Source of the DNA: Rhodovulum sp. 12E13
Lineage (GTDB): Bacteria; Pseudomonadota; Alphaproteobacteria; Rhodobacterales; Rhodobacteraceae
Length of the DNA: 64,000 nucleotides
Assembly (NCBI RefSeq): GCF_003340565.1
Contig: NZ_QPLK01000014.1
Span: 1 to 64,000, forward strand
Reading direction: 5' to 3'
Shown: one piece after another, positions 49,195 through 58,793 of the stretch
Layout of the letters: the number at the start of each line of letters is the position of its first letter
How positions within the stretch are numbered: the stretch's first letter is position 1
Notes under the pieces: generated by a model
The model's input: the letters and a program-made list of their open reading frames with translations, nothing else
Told to the model about the DNA's origin: nothing
Databases searched by the model: none
Made by a program: the position numbers and the translations under genes

Positions 49195-49853
49195 GGGATC
49201 TCCCTGCCTTCGTAGTCGAGGAACCGGCCGGACTGCTCGGGCGTCAGGCCGTCGATCACCGCGATCAGGCGCGCCGCAGCCTCGGCCGGTTCGACCGTCG
49301 CGTGGCGGCCTGCGTACGGGGCGGTGAAGGCGGTGTGCACGGTGCCGGGGTGCAGGCAGACGGCGCAGGCCTGCTTGCGGGTGCGCCTCAGCTCGATGGC
49401 CGCGCCGTGGATCAGCTGGTTGAGCGCCGCCTTGGCCGCGCGGTAGCTGTGCCAGCCGCCGATCCGGTTGTCGCCGATCGAGCCCACCCGCGCCGACAGC
49501 ACGGCAAAGGTGGCAGGGCGATCCTTAGGGATCAGCGGCAGGGCGTGCTTGAGCAGCAGCATCGGGCCCATCGCGTTCACGCGGAACTGGTCCATGAGCG
49601 CTTCCGGCGTAACGGCCGAGACCGCCTTTTCCGGCGAGTGCCCGGCGCCGTCGAGCTTGCCGGTGGCGACGAAGACCAGATCGAAGGGCTTGGCGAGGCG
49701 ACCGAGCGTGGCCTCGATGCTGGCCTCGTCGGTCAGGTCGAGCCCGTCGGCCGAGCGCGAGAGGCCTGTCACCTCGACGCCTCGCTCGCGCAGGGCATGC
49801 GCGATGGCGCCGCCGATGCCGCCAGACGCTCCGATCACGAGTGCACTGTTCAT
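49188..49853 (-). CDS. Short-chain dehydrogenase/reductase (C-factor-like)
   Basis: This 221-residue NAD(P)-dependent SDR has the N-terminal VIGASGGIGGAIAHAL and the active site SYRAAKAAL (YxxxK). The HPGTVHTAFTAPY loop is typical of the C-factor/CsgA-like subgroup. The substrate is unknown. The ATG at 49851-49853 has GGAGGG upstream. The stop overlaps the start of cryB; SDR-photolyase pairs suggest stress co-expression, which is inferred. Confidence 0.88.
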   Translation of the reverse strand: MNSALVIGASGGIGGAIAHALRERGVEVTGLSRSADGLDLTDEASIEATLGRLAKPFDLVFVATGKLDGAGHSPEKAVSAVTPEALMDQFRVNAMGPMLLLKHALPLIPKDRPATFAVLSARVGSIGDNRIGGWHSYRAAKAALNQLIHGAAIELRRTRKQACAVCLHPGTVHTAFTAPYAGRHATVEPAEAAARLIAVIDGLTPEQSGRFLDYEGREIPW

Positions 49854-49955
49854 GGGCCCTCCTGTTCCGCACGGCCAGCTAGGGCCGGCGGGGCTGCGGG
49901 GAAGGGGCGGGGTGAGAGCGCTTGACCCTCCGCCTCGGTGACGCACCTTTCAGGG

Positions 49956-50729
49956 ATGCGACGCCTCGCCGCTCTCCTGCTCGTCTGCGCACTCGCCGCC
50001 CCCGCCCCGGCGATGCAGCTCACCTTGCGCGACAGTTTCGCCTTTCCCCGCCCCGCCTCGATGGAGTGGGATCCGGTCCTCTGCGGGCTGTGGGTGGCTG
50101 TCGATGGCCCGCAGGTCTTCCTGCTTACGCCGGCGGGACGGGTCATCCGCGACATCGCGCCGGGGATGCGCGTCATCCGTTCGCTGACGGTCGAGGAGGA
50201 CGGGCTGCTGCTCGTCGACGGGTGGGGCGGCGTCCAGCGCGTCACCCGCGAGGGCGAGACGCGCGGCGCCCCCTTCCGCCTGCATCCCGACCTGCGCGAC
50301 GTCGAGGGGATCACGCGCGACGCCTCGGGCGACTTCCTGTTGGTGCAGGACGACGTCTCGCGCCTTTTTCGCGTCTCGCCCGAGGGGGCGATCCGGCAGA
50401 TGCGCGAGGGCGCGGCCTACGAGCCTGCGCTGCACGAGATGCAGGGCATCGCCCGCGACCCCCTGACGGGCAACCTGCTGGTGGTCGACGACAACGAGGG
50501 CCTCAACGCGCTGGTGGAACTGACGCCGGATGGCGCCGAGGTGATCTCGGTCACGCCGCTGTCGGAATGGGGCCACGACGCCGAGGGGGTGGCCGTGCAC
50601 GCGCAGACCGGAACCCTCTACATCGGGTTCGAGGCGGGGCGGCGCATCGCGCTGTTCGACTATCTGCCGACGCGGCCCGAGGCGGGCCCGGAGGCGTTCG
50701 ACCAGGGGCCGGACTGCGCCTTTTCCTGA
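49956..50729 (+). CDS. Exported beta-propeller-like protein (SdiA-regulated / esterase-like family)
   Basis: The 257-residue protein has a signal peptide (RRLAALLLVCALAAPAPA, cleavage before MQL). The mature part has repeated D-x-EG(I/V) blades (RDVEGITRDASG, HEMQGIARDPLTG, HDAEGVAVHAQTG), each followed by an LxVxxD or LYIGF strand. This resembles the SdiA-regulated YjiK and phytase-esterase-like families. Function is unknown. A GTG at 49938 could add six residues; the ATG at 49956 gives the better signal peptide. Confidence 0.75.
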   Translation: MRRLAALLLVCALAAPAPAMQLTLRDSFAFPRPASMEWDPVLCGLWVAVDGPQVFLLTPAGRVIRDIAPGMRVIRSLTVEEDGLLLVDGWGGVQRVTREGETRGAPFRLHPDLRDVEGITRDASGDFLLVQDDVSRLFRVSPEGAIRQMREGAAYEPALHEMQGIARDPLTGNLLVVDDNEGLNALVELTPDGAEVISVTPLSEWGHDAEGVAVHAQTGTLYIGFEAGRRIALFDYLPTRPEAGPEAFDQGPDCAFS

Positions 50730-50760
50730 ACCGGCGGGCAGCGCCGGGCCACGCGGCGCC

Positions 50761-51606
50761 TCACACCAGCATGAGCGCGACGAGGATGCCGGAGCCCAGG
50801 GTCGCCGCGCCGAGCACCAGCGGCAGCAGCGCACGGCCGCTGTCCTCGTCGGCGCCCACCAGCGCCGCGAGGTCGTCGGCTTCGGTTTCCTGCGGCGCCG
50901 GGCCCGGCCGGCGCGGGGCGCAGCGCGGCGCCGCCCGGAGCGCGGCCGCCACAGCTTCGCGCAGGCCGGCCTCGAACGGTGAAGCGCGCCCGGCGGGCTC
51001 TAGCATGATCTCCACTGTCTCGGCGGGGCAGATCGTGCCGCAGCGCCGCGCCCGGCCGACGATCCACGCCGCGGTCTCGGCCACGTCGCCGGGCCGGCGC
51101 ACGATCGCGCTTTCCAGCCGGTAGCCGCCGGATTCGAGCGCGATGGCCACGGGGCGGCGCCGCCGCAGCCCCCGGCGCGGCCCGACCACCACGCGCAAGA
51201 TGGGGCCGGTCGTTGCCGGGGCCTCGGCCGTGCCCGGCGCGTCTGCGCCCGTCGCCACCGCGTCGTCCGGCCCGGGGGGCTGCGCCTCGTCCGCCACCCT
51301 GTTCGCCGCGCAGGGTGCGGCCGTGTCGTCCGGGCGAGGCAGCCGGGGCTCGGCGCGGGGCGGGCGTCGCCGTGCCGGGCGTGGGGGCTCGCCCGCGAGG
51401 GCGCGCCGAGAGGGGCGGGCCGTGTCCACTCGCGGGGCGCTCTCGCGGGGCGCGGCCCGCTCCGACACCGCCAGCGGCGCCGGGGGAGTGTCGGGCGGTA
51501 GCGAGGCTGTCTCCCGTTCGGCCGCGGCGCCCGCGATCATCTGCCGGATCAGGGCCTCGACCGACGTCTCGGGGTCGGTGTCGGGGGCGGTGGGCGATGC
51601 GGACAT
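50761..51606 (-). CDS. Proline/alanine-rich protein with a C-terminal membrane anchor, function unknown
   Basis: 281 residues, mostly low-complexity Pro/Ala/Arg up to about 130. A folded-looking segment (TGPILRVVVGPRRG to EIMLEPAGRA) follows, and a single C-terminal hydrophobic helix (LLPLVLGAATLGSGILVAL) suggests a tail-anchored protein. I do not recognise the family. The ATG at 51604-51606 has GGAGG upstream, which supports it as real. It converges on the propeller gene. Confidence 0.65.
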   Translation of the reverse strand: MSASPTAPDTDPETSVEALIRQMIAGAAAERETASLPPDTPPAPLAVSERAAPRESAPRVDTARPSRRALAGEPPRPARRRPPRAEPRLPRPDDTAAPCAANRVADEAQPPGPDDAVATGADAPGTAEAPATTGPILRVVVGPRRGLRRRRPVAIALESGGYRLESAIVRRPGDVAETAAWIVGRARRCGTICPAETVEIMLEPAGRASPFEAGLREAVAAALRAAPRCAPRRPGPAPQETEADDLAALVGADEDSGRALLPLVLGAATLGSGILVALMLV

Positions 51607-51912
51607 GGTCAACCTCCGGGCTCGGACACGCCTCAGAAACGGGCACGGCGCTGGAAGCGGCTGGGCCGGAAAACGGCGGAAGCTGGGCGATCGCGGAAAA
51701 TGCGCGACGCGCGCCGCCGGGCGGGGGCACTGCCAGCCGTTGTGCGGTGGCCCGAATGGGGCTATCGGCATGGGAGCGCCCGAGGGCGCCACCATGGAGA
51801 GTGGATGTCAGAGCTTGCGTGAGGGGGCTCTTCCCGAGGGAAGAGCCGACAGGACCTGAAAGGGCGCCCCCAGGGGCGATTGCTGTCATGCCTTCTGCTC
51901 AAGAGACATCCT
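51607..51912. other. Non-coding region with two hairpins ahead of the YjhX-like gene
   Basis: 306 bases. A perfect 10-bp inverted repeat lies at 51826-51847 and a second short GC hairpin at about 51863-51877, both on the leader side of the plus-strand YjhX-like gene. They may attenuate its expression. No other gene is seen. Confidence 0.5.
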
Positions 51913-52173
51913 ATGAACATCTCACGCACCGAACAGCGCGTCCTGCACGTGCTCTCGCTCGGCGGCCGCATCCTTCACGCCCGCGCAGACGGGGGAAAGG
52001 TCGTCGAGGTCACCTGCGTCACCCGAGAGGGCGCGATCCTTGCCGATTGCGATCTGGGTACGTTCCAGTCGCTGCGCCGCAAGAGGCTGATCGAGTCGCG
52101 GGGCGGCGCGCCCTACCGCATCTCGCTGAAGGGCCGGCGCTCTGTCCGCGCGCAACTCGACAACCAGGGCTGA
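51913..52173 (+). CDS. YjhX family (UPF0386) small protein
   Basis: The 86-residue protein matches the YjhX/UPF0386 family: NISRTEQRVLHVLSLGGRI, a middle ITREG-like segment (CVTREGAILADCDLGTF) and the C-terminal RRKRLIESRGGAPYRIS. E. coli YjhX is described as a putative toxin with YjhQ; no antitoxin-like gene adjoins here. The fold suggests a winged helix. The ATG at 51913 has AAGAGA upstream, behind two hairpins. Confidence 0.85.
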   Translation: MNISRTEQRVLHVLSLGGRILHARADGGKVVEVTCVTREGAILADCDLGTFQSLRRKRLIESRGGAPYRISLKGRRSVRAQLDNQG

Positions 52174-52197
52174 GCGCGCCGCCCCGGTGCCCCGCCC

Positions 52198-52815
52198 TCA
52201 CCGTGTTGTGCGGTCGGGATGGGCGGCGGCGAAGGCGGGCAGATCCGCCAGCGCCGCGTCGATCCGGCGTAGCTTCGGCAGGGGCGCGAGGTCGACCCCC
52301 CAGCGGCGGGCATTGTAGAGTTGCGGCACGAGGCAGATGTCCGCCAGCGTGACGGCATCGCCGTGGCACCGCGCGCCGTTCTCCACCATCGCCTCGAGCG
52401 CGGCGAGGCGGGGCCCGATGAACGCCCGCATCCACCCCTCGAGCGTGATCGCGCCGCCGGAGGCGTCGACGGCATGGCGCGCGACGCCGAGGTTGCAGAC
52501 GGGGTGGATCTCCATCGCCACGGCATGGGCGAGCGCCCGCACCCGCGCCCGCCCCGCGGCCTCGTCCGGCAGCAGGCCGAGGCGCCGCGTCTCGTCGAGG
52601 TATTCGCAGATGGCGAGCGACTGGGTGAGGCGCAGCCCGTCGATCTCGAGCACCGGCACCAGGCCCTGGGGGTTGCGCGCGAGGTGCTCCGGCCCCGCCT
52701 GCGCCCCCGCGGTCAGGTCGACCGGCACGCTCTCCCAGTCCAGCCCCGCGAGGCCCAGGGCGATCCGGACACGGTAGCTGGCCGACGATCGCCAGTAATC
52801 GAAGAGGCGGATCAT
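52198..52815 (-). CDS. maiA: Maleylacetoacetate isomerase (zeta-class glutathione transferase)
   Basis: This 205-residue GST-fold enzyme isomerises maleylacetoacetate, the product of HmgA, to fumarylacetoacetate using glutathione. The N-terminal active site is LFDYWRSSASYRVRIAL (the SSxxxR motif of the zeta class). RNPQGLVPVLEIDG and LTQSLAICEYLDE bind glutathione, and DICLVPQLYNARRWGVDL ends it. The ATG overlaps the stop of the marR gene as ATGA, so regulator and isomerase are co-translated, divergent from hmgA. Confidence 0.95.
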   Translation of the reverse strand: MIRLFDYWRSSASYRVRIALGLAGLDWESVPVDLTAGAQAGPEHLARNPQGLVPVLEIDGLRLTQSLAICEYLDETRRLGLLPDEAAGRARVRALAHAVAMEIHPVCNLGVARHAVDASGGAITLEGWMRAFIGPRLAALEAMVENGARCHGDAVTLADICLVPQLYNARRWGVDLAPLPKLRRIDAALADLPAFAAAHPDRTTR

Positions 52816-53288
52816 GCGGGCTCGTCCATCATGCGGTCGAGCGCCGCCTCCAGCGCGCCCAGATGATCGGCCAGCAGCGCTTCGAGCCGCTTCTGGTAGG
52901 CCAGCGCCAGCGGCAGCAGCTCGGCCATCAGGGCGTGCCCCTCTACCGTCAGCGACAGCGAGACCAGCCGCCGGTCGCCCGCGTTCGGCGTCTTGGCAAC
53001 GTAGCCTGCCGCCTCGAGCCGCGCCGCCGCGCGGCTGGCCTTGGATTTCTCGAGGTTCGCGCGCCGCTCGAGGTCGCGCACCGACTGCGCGCCGGCATGG
53101 GCCAGGTGCACCAGCACGCGCCATTCCGGCACCCCGATGCCGAACTGCGCGCGGTAGGCCCGGGCGAGCCCGGCGCTCAACCGCTCGGCCGCCACGCTCA
53201 TCCGGTAGGGCAGGAAGCGATCGAGATCGAAGGCGGGCAGGGGCGTTTCGACAGGCATATCGGGCAGAGAGGGCGGCGTGTCGTCCAT
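52812..53288 (-). CDS. MarR-family regulator of the homogentisate genes
   Basis: The 158-residue winged-helix regulator begins its conserved part with DRFLPYRMSVAAERLSAGL. WRVLVHLAHAGAQSVRDLERRANLEKSKASRAAARLEAAGYV (DNA-binding helices) and NAGDRRLVSLSLT (wing) follow. It is coupled to maiA and divergent from hmgA, with a perfect palindrome overlapping the hmgA promoter, so it probably represses the cluster and responds to a pathway aromatic acid. Start at 53288 is chosen; an upstream in-frame ATG at 53324 is possible. Confidence 0.88.
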   Translation of the reverse strand: MDDTPPSLPDMPVETPLPAFDLDRFLPYRMSVAAERLSAGLARAYRAQFGIGVPEWRVLVHLAHAGAQSVRDLERRANLEKSKASRAAARLEAAGYVAKTPNAGDRRLVSLSLTVEGHALMAELLPLALAYQKRLEALLADHLGALEAALDRMMDEPA

Positions 53289-53329
53289 CGGCGCGTCCTG
53301 GGCGGTTCGTATCATCTGCAACAACTAGC

Positions 53330-53358
53330 TTGACATCGTTGCCTTTGCAACGAATTGT
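53330..53358 (+). promoter_or_regulatory. hmgA promoter with MarR-type operator
   Basis: TTGACA (53330-53335) is a perfect -35. 17 bases on, AATTGT (53353-53358) is a plausible -10. Between them lies the perfect inverted repeat CGTTGC-CTTT-GCAACG (53337-53352), ideally placed for a repressor. The hmgA ATG is 33 bases after the -10. Confidence 0.7.
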
Positions 53359-53391
53359 GCGCACAGCACGCGAATCCGGGGGAGGAGCGAG

Positions 53392-54753
53392 ATGACGCGC
53401 CACGAATTGCCCAGCGGCATGGTCCGCGCGACCGACACGACCGGCACGCACGAGGGCTACATGCCCGGCTTCGGCAACGACTTCGAAACCGAGGCGCTGC
53501 CGGGTGCCCTGCCGCAGGGCATGAACTCGCCGCAGAAGGTGAATTACGGCCTCTACGGCGAGCAGCTGTCGGGCACCGCCTTCACCGCGCCCAGCCACCA
53601 GAACGAGCGGACATGGTGCTATCGCATCCGCCCGTCGGTGAAGCACACGAGTCGCTTCCGGCGGATCGACGTGCCCTACTGGAAATCGGCCCCGAACATC
53701 GACCCCGATGTCATCTCGCTCGGCCAGTATCGCTGGGATCCGGTGCCGACCACCGACGCCGGGCTGACCTGGATCACCGGCATGCGCACGATGACCACCG
53801 CCGGCGACGTGAACACCCAGGCGGGAATGGCCGCGCACATCTACCTCGTCACCGAGTCGATGGAGGACGCCTATTTCTACTCGGCCGACTCGGAGCTGCT
53901 GGTCGTGCCGCAGCAGGGGCGCCTGCGCTTCGCCACGGAGTTGGGCGTGATCGACGTCGCCCCGCAGGAGATCGCGCTGATCCCCCGCGGGCTGGTCTAC
54001 CGCGTCGAGGTGCTGGAGGGGCCGTGCCGCGGCTTCGTGTGCGAGAATTACGGCCAGAAGTTCGAGCTGCCGGGCCGCGGGCCGATCGGCGCCAACTGCA
54101 TGGCCAACCGGCGCGACTTCAAGACGCCGGTCGCGGCGTTCGAGGACCGCGACGCGCCCTCCACCGTGACGGTCAAGTGGTGCGGGCAGTTCCACGTCAC
54201 CGAGATCGGCCACTCGCCGCTCGACGTGGTGGCGTGGCACGGCAACTACGCGCCATGCAAGTACGACCTCTCCACCTACTGCCCCGTCGGCGCGATCCTG
54301 TTCGATCATCCCGACCCGTCGATCTTCACCGTGCTCACCGCGCCCTCGGGCGTGCCGGGCACGGCCAATATCGACTTCGTGCTGTTCCGCGAGCGCTGGA
54401 TGGTGATGGAGGACACGTTCCGCCCGCCCTGGTACCACAAGAACGTCATGTCCGAGCTGATGGGCAACATCTACGGGCAGTACGACGCCAAGCCGCAAGG
54501 CTTCGTGCCGGGGGGCATGTCGCTCCACAACATGATGCTTCCCCACGGGCCCGACCGCGAGGCGTTCGAGAAGGCGTCGAACGCCGATCTGAAGCCCGAG
54601 AAGCTCGACGACACGATGAGCTTCATGTTCGAGACGCGCTTCCCGCAGCACCTGACCGCCTTCGCCGCCAACGAAGCGCCGCTGCAGGACGACTACATCG
54701 ACTGCTGGGCCGACATCGAGAAGAAGTTCGACGGCACGCCGGGGGTGAAATGA
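53392..54753 (+). CDS. hmgA: Homogentisate 1,2-dioxygenase
   Basis: This 453-residue iron(II) dioxygenase opens the ring of homogentisate to maleylacetoacetate. It starts with [19 protein letters not shown]. The cupin core ends with the iron-site region [27 protein letters not shown] and [15 protein letters not shown]. Length is normal for the family (430-450). GGGGGAGGAG precedes the ATG. The stop overlaps the fahA start (ATGA). Confidence 0.97.
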   Translation: MTRHELPSGMVRATDTTGTHEGYMPGFGNDFETEALPGALPQGMNSPQKVNYGLYGEQLSGTAFTAPSHQNERTWCYRIRPSVKHTSRFRRIDVPYWKSAPNIDPDVISLGQYRWDPVPTTDAGLTWITGMRTMTTAGDVNTQAGMAAHIYLVTESMEDAYFYSADSELLVVPQQGRLRFATELGVIDVAPQEIALIPRGLVYRVEVLEGPCRGFVCENYGQKFELPGRGPIGANCMANRRDFKTPVAAFEDRDAPSTVTVKWCGQFHVTEIGHSPLDVVAWHGNYAPCKYDLSTYCPVGAILFDHPDPSIFTVLTAPSGVPGTANIDFVLFRERWMVMEDTFRPPWYHKNVMSELMGNIYGQYDAKPQGFVPGGMSLHNMMLPHGPDREAFEKASNADLKPEKLDDTMSFMFETRFPQHLTAFAANEAPLQDDYIDCWADIEKKFDGTPGVK

Positions 54754-55985
54754 CCCTGGCGAGCTGGGTGGAGTCGGCGAACGGCGACACCGATTTCCCG
54801 GTGCAGAACCTGCCGTATGGCGTCTTCGACGCCGGGCTGGGGCCACGCTGCGGCGTGGCGATCGGCGACCAGATCCTTGACATGACCGAGGTGGAGCTCG
54901 GCTTCGAGCCGGAACTGTTCTCCGAGCCGGCGTGGAACCGGGTGATGGAGGCGGGGCCGGCGCTCTGGGCCGACCTGCGCGCCAAGCTGACCGAGGTGCT
55001 CTCGGACGAAAGCTACCGCGAGAGGGTCGCACCCTGCCTCGTGCCCCAGCAGGGTGTGAAGATGCACCTGCCCTTCCGCGTCGCCGAATACACGGATTTC
55101 TACGCCGGCAAGCACCACGCGACCAATGTCGGCACCATGTTTCGCGGGGCGGAGAACGCCCTTCCGCCCAACTGGCTGTCGATCCCCATCGGCTACAACG
55201 GGCGGGCCTCGTCGGTCGTGGTGTCAGGTACGCCGGTGCACCGGCCGCTGGGCCAGCTCAAGGGGCCTGACGACGATCTGCCCCGCTTCGGGCCGTCGCA
55301 GCGCTTCGACATCGAGCTGGAAATGGGGGCGGTGGTCGGGCAGCCGTCGAGCGGACTGGTGTCGGTCGCGCAGGCCGAGGAGATGATCTTCGGCTATGTC
55401 CTGCTCAACGACTGGTCGGCGCGCGACATCCAGTCGTGGGAGTACCAGCCGCTCGGCCCCTTCCAGGCCAAGGCGACGGCGACGACGATCAGCCCCTGGA
55501 TCGTGACGGCGGCCGCGCTGGAGCCCTTCCGCGCCGAGGCGCCGCCGCGCGAGCGCCCCGTGCTGCCCTATCTGCGGCAGGAGGGGCCGGGCCTCTACGA
55601 CATCGCGCTGGAGGTGGCGATCGCCTCCGCGGGCCGCGACGAGACGGTGATCGCCCGCACCAACATGCGCGAGCTCTACTGGTCGGCCGCGCAGCAGCTG
55701 GCCCACCACGCAAGCTCGGGCTGCCCCATGCGGGTGGGCGACCTGCTCGGCTCGGGCACCATCTCGGGGCCGACGAGGGACAGCCGCGGCTCGCTGCTGG
55801 AGCTGAGCTGGGGCGGAAAGGAGCCGGTGGAGATCGGCGGCGGGCAGAGCCGCAGCTTCATCGAGGACAACGACACGCTCATCCTGCGGGGGCAGGCGCA
55901 GGGCGACGGCTACTGGGTCGGCTTCGGGCCCTGCACCGGCACCGTGCTGCCCGCCGCGCCCCTGCCCGACTGGGCGAAGGAGTAA
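54750..55985 (+). CDS. fahA: Fumarylacetoacetase
   Basis: The 411-residue enzyme splits fumarylacetoacetate into fumarate and acetoacetate, the last step of the homogentisate route. Motifs are [20 protein letters not shown] (catalytic His and metal Asp), [33 protein letters not shown] and the C-terminal [15 protein letters not shown]. Length matches mammalian and bacterial FAH (about 420). It is translationally coupled to hmgA and followed after 5 bases by the metallo-beta-lactamase-fold gene. Confidence 0.97.
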   Translation: MTLASWVESANGDTDFPVQNLPYGVFDAGLGPRCGVAIGDQILDMTEVELGFEPELFSEPAWNRVMEAGPALWADLRAKLTEVLSDESYRERVAPCLVPQQGVKMHLPFRVAEYTDFYAGKHHATNVGTMFRGAENALPPNWLSIPIGYNGRASSVVVSGTPVHRPLGQLKGPDDDLPRFGPSQRFDIELEMGAVVGQPSSGLVSVAQAEEMIFGYVLLNDWSARDIQSWEYQPLGPFQAKATATTISPWIVTAAALEPFRAEAPPRERPVLPYLRQEGPGLYDIALEVAIASAGRDETVIARTNMRELYWSAAQQLAHHASSGCPMRVGDLLGSGTISGPTRDSRGSLLELSWGGKEPVEIGGGQSRSFIEDNDTLILRGQAQGDGYWVGFGPCTGTVLPAAPLPDWAKE

Positions 55986-55990
55986 CGGAC

Positions 55991-56941
55991 ATGGCCAAGG
56001 CGTTCGCCTCTCAGGGCGATCTCACCGAAAAGCAGATCAGCTTCGGCCCCGTCGGCGAGGGGCTCTACGCCTTCACCGCCGAGGGCGACCCGAACACCGG
56101 TGTCATCGTCGGTGACGAGAGCGTGATGATCGTCGAGGCGCAGGCCACGCCGCGCCTTGCGCGCAAGGTGATCGAGTGTGTCCGCTCGGTCACCGACAAG
56201 CCGATCAGCCACCTCGTGATGACGCATTACCACGCCGTGCGCGTGCTCGGCGCCTCGGCCTACGGGGCGCGCGAGGTCATCATGTCGGACACGGCCCGGG
56301 CGATGGTGGCCGAGCGCGGGCAGGAGGACTGGGAGAGCGAGTTCGCCCGCTTCCCGCGCCTGTTCGAGGGGCACGAGGAGATCCCCGGCCTGACCTGGCC
56401 CACCACCACGTTCAGCGACCGCATGACCATCTACCTCGGCAACCGGCGCGTCGACATCATGACGCTCGGGCGCGCCCACACCGCGGGCGACGCGGTGGTG
56501 TGGGTGCCCGACGACGAGGTGATGTTCACCGGCGACATCGTGGAATACCACTCGGCCTGCTATTGCGGCGACGGCCATTTCGAGGACTGGCCCGAGACGC
56601 TGGCCAATATCGCGGCGTTCGAGCCGCGCGCCATCGCGCCGGGGCGCGGCGACGCGCTGGTGGGCGAGAAGAGGGTGGGCGAGGCCATCGCCAACACCGC
56701 CGATTTCGTCCGCTCCACCTACAAGCCGGCCGAGCGCGTCGCCGCCAAGGGCGGCACGCTGAAGGAGGCGTGGGACGCGGTGCGCGCCGAGTGCGACCCG
56801 AAGTTCTCCGACTACGCGATCTACGAGCACTGCCTGCCCTTCAACGTGGCCCGCGCCTACGACGAGGCGCGCGGCATCGACACCCCCCGCATCTGGACCG
56901 CCGAGCGCGACCGCCGGATGTGGGAGGCGCTGCAGGGCTGA
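55991..56941 (+). CDS. Metallo-beta-lactamase-fold protein lacking the canonical Asp-His pair
   Basis: The 316-residue MBL-fold protein has VMTHYHAVRVLGA where the usual motif is HxHxDH: the first two His are kept but Asp and the third His are replaced by Arg and Leu. Later positions are LGRAHTAGDAVVW and MFTGDIVEYHSACYCGDGH. It may bind one metal or none, or use other ligands such as the nearby Cys and His. Its place between fahA and the FAD monooxygenase gene implies a role in aromatic breakdown, perhaps a hydrolase for an ester, lactone or side product. Function is unknown. Confidence 0.85.
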   Translation: MAKAFASQGDLTEKQISFGPVGEGLYAFTAEGDPNTGVIVGDESVMIVEAQATPRLARKVIECVRSVTDKPISHLVMTHYHAVRVLGASAYGAREVIMSDTARAMVAERGQEDWESEFARFPRLFEGHEEIPGLTWPTTTFSDRMTIYLGNRRVDIMTLGRAHTAGDAVVWVPDDEVMFTGDIVEYHSACYCGDGHFEDWPETLANIAAFEPRAIAPGRGDALVGEKRVGEAIANTADFVRSTYKPAERVAAKGGTLKEAWDAVRAECDPKFSDYAIYEHCLPFNVARAYDEARGIDTPRIWTAERDRRMWEALQG

Positions 56942-56961
56942 GACGCGGCCGGGAGAGAGAC

Positions 56962-58581
56962 ATGAACAAGGTCTTCGAGGTTCCGCTCTACGCCTACACC
57001 CGCTCGCCCGACCAGGAGGCGGCGGTGCCGGTGCGGCATGCGGCGATCGTGGTGGGCGCGGGGCCGGTGGGGCTGGCCGCCGCGATTGACCTTGCGCAAC
57101 AGGGCGTCGAGGTCGTCGTGCTCGACGACAACGACAAGGTGTCCTCCGGCTCGCGGGCGATCTGCTTCGCCAAGCGCCCGCTCGAGATCCTCGACCGGCT
57201 GGGCTGCGGCCGCGAGACGGTCGAGAAGGGCGTGCAGTGGAACCTCGGCAAGGTGTTCTTCGACGCCCGCAAGGTGTTCGAGTTCGACCTGCTGCCCGAG
57301 GGCGGCCACGAGTTCCCCGCCTTCGTGAACCTCCAGCAATACCACCTCGAGGACTACCTCGTGCGCCGCGTCCGCCAGTTGCAGGCCGAAGGCGCCGAGA
57401 TCGAGATCCGCGGCGGCAACCGGGTGACGGCGGTCGAGGAGAGGGGCGACCGCGTGGCCCTGACCGTCGACACGCCAGGGGGGCCGTATGCCGTCGAGGC
57501 CGACTGGCTGATCGCCTGCGACGGGGCGGGCTCGCCGATCCGCTCGATGATGGGGCTCGATTTCGTCGGCCGCGTGTTCGAGGACAACTTCCTGATCGCC
57601 GACGTGGTGATGGAGGCCGATTTCCCGACCGAGCGGTGGTTCTGGTTCGACCCGCCGTTCAACCGCGGCCAGTCGGCGCTGCTGCACAAGCAGCCCGACG
57701 GCGTGTGGCGGATCGACCTGCAGCTGGGCCGGGACATCGACAAGGACGAGGAGAAGAAGCCCGAGAACGTGATCCCGCGGCTCAACGCGATGCTGGGCGA
57801 GGACGTGGCGTTCGAGCTGGAATGGGTGTCGATCTACACCTTCCAGTGCCGGCGGATGGAGCGGTTCCGCCACGGGCGCGTGATCTTCGCGGGCGATGCG
57901 GCTCACCAGGTCAGCCCGTTCGGGGCGCGCGGGGCCAACGGCGGGTTGCAGGATGCCGACAACCTCGCCTGGAAGCTCGCGCTGGTGATGAAGGGGCAGG
58001 CGCCCGACACCCTGCTCGACAGCTACGACGACGAGCGCATCTTTGGCGCCGACGAGAACATTCTCAACTCCACGCGCTCGACCGACTTCATCACGCCGAA
58101 ATCCGAGACGAGCCGCCTCTTCCGCGACGCGGTGCTCGATCTGGCCGAGCGCCACCCCTTCGCCCGGCCGCTGGTGAACTCGGGCCGGCTGTCGGTGCCC
58201 TGCACCTACGACGGCTCGCCCCTGAACGGCCCCGACGGGCTGCCCGGCGGGCCGGCTCGCACGCGGCCCGGGTCGCCCTGCCCAGACGCGCCCCTTGCTG
58301 GCGGCTATCTGCTGCGGCGGCTCGGAGACGGGTTCACCCTGCTGACCGTCAACGCCGAGGCCCCCGAGACGCTGGAGGAAGACGGGATCGTGGCGACGCG
58401 GCTGGCGCTGGCGGCGGCCGACGATCCCGAGGGCTATCTGCGCGAACGGTATCTGGGGGAGGCGGCGAGCGCCGTCTACCTGATCCGGCCCGACCAGCAC
58501 GTGGCCGCGCGGTTCGAGACATTCGACGAGGCCGCGCTGCGGCGTGCCCTGCGCCGCGCCACCGGCAGGGAGGCCGCATGA
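56962..58581 (+). CDS. FAD-dependent aromatic hydroxylase, MhaA-like
   Basis: The 539-residue flavoprotein monooxygenase is of the PHBH/MhpA class: AIVVGAGPVGLAAAIDLAQQG (FAD ADP site, residues about 29-49), ADWLIACDGAGSPIR and the FAD ribityl motif RVIFAGDAAHQVSPFGARG. Its partner is a 71-residue DUF2783-type protein. The same pairing is described in Pseudomonas putida as MhaA/MhaB, 3-hydroxyphenylacetate 6-hydroxylase, which makes homogentisate directly. Placement upstream of HmgA substrate supply fits that reaction. Other phenolic substrates are possible. GGGAGAGA precedes the ATG. Confidence 0.85.
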   Translation: MNKVFEVPLYAYTRSPDQEAAVPVRHAAIVVGAGPVGLAAAIDLAQQGVEVVVLDDNDKVSSGSRAICFAKRPLEILDRLGCGRETVEKGVQWNLGKVFFDARKVFEFDLLPEGGHEFPAFVNLQQYHLEDYLVRRVRQLQAEGAEIEIRGGNRVTAVEERGDRVALTVDTPGGPYAVEADWLIACDGAGSPIRSMMGLDFVGRVFEDNFLIADVVMEADFPTERWFWFDPPFNRGQSALLHKQPDGVWRIDLQLGRDIDKDEEKKPENVIPRLNAMLGEDVAFELEWVSIYTFQCRRMERFRHGRVIFAGDAAHQVSPFGARGANGGLQDADNLAWKLALVMKGQAPDTLLDSYDDERIFGADENILNSTRSTDFITPKSETSRLFRDAVLDLAERHPFARPLVNSGRLSVPCTYDGSPLNGPDGLPGGPARTRPGSPCPDAPLAGGYLLRRLGDGFTLLTVNAEAPETLEEDGIVATRLALAAADDPEGYLRERYLGEAASAVYLIRPDQHVAARFETFDEAALRRALRRATGREAA

Positions 58582-58793
58582 GCCCGCTCACGCTGGAGCC
58601 GAACATCGACCGGCCCGACGATTTCTACGCCGATCTGCTGGCTGCCCACGAGGGGCTGGGCAAGGCGCAGTCGGACGCGCTGAATGCGCGGCTCGTGCTG
58701 ATCCTCGCCAACCATGTCGGCGACAGAGAGGTGCTGCGGCAGGCGCTCGCCGCCGCGGCCGAGACCCATCCCAGGGAGGAGGACCCGAAATGA
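58578..58793 (+). CDS. DUF2783 small protein, MhaB-like coupling partner
   Basis: The 71-residue acidic, helical protein (DDFYADLLAAHEGLG, ALNARLVLILANHVGD) is typical of DUF2783. By size and position it corresponds to MhaB, the coupling protein of 3-hydroxyphenylacetate 6-hydroxylase. It overlaps the hydroxylase stop (ATGA), and its own stop overlaps the dctP start (ATGA). This gives a continuous coupled chain from the hydroxylase to the transporter. Confidence 0.82.
   Translation: MSPLTLEPNIDRPDDFYADLLAAHEGLGKAQSDALNARLVLILANHVGDREVLRQALAAAAETHPREEDPK

Noticed and set aside
51880-51912. An earlier start for the YjhX-like protein at 51880
   Set aside because: Family conservation begins at the ATG at 51913, which has its own AAGAGA ribosome-binding site.
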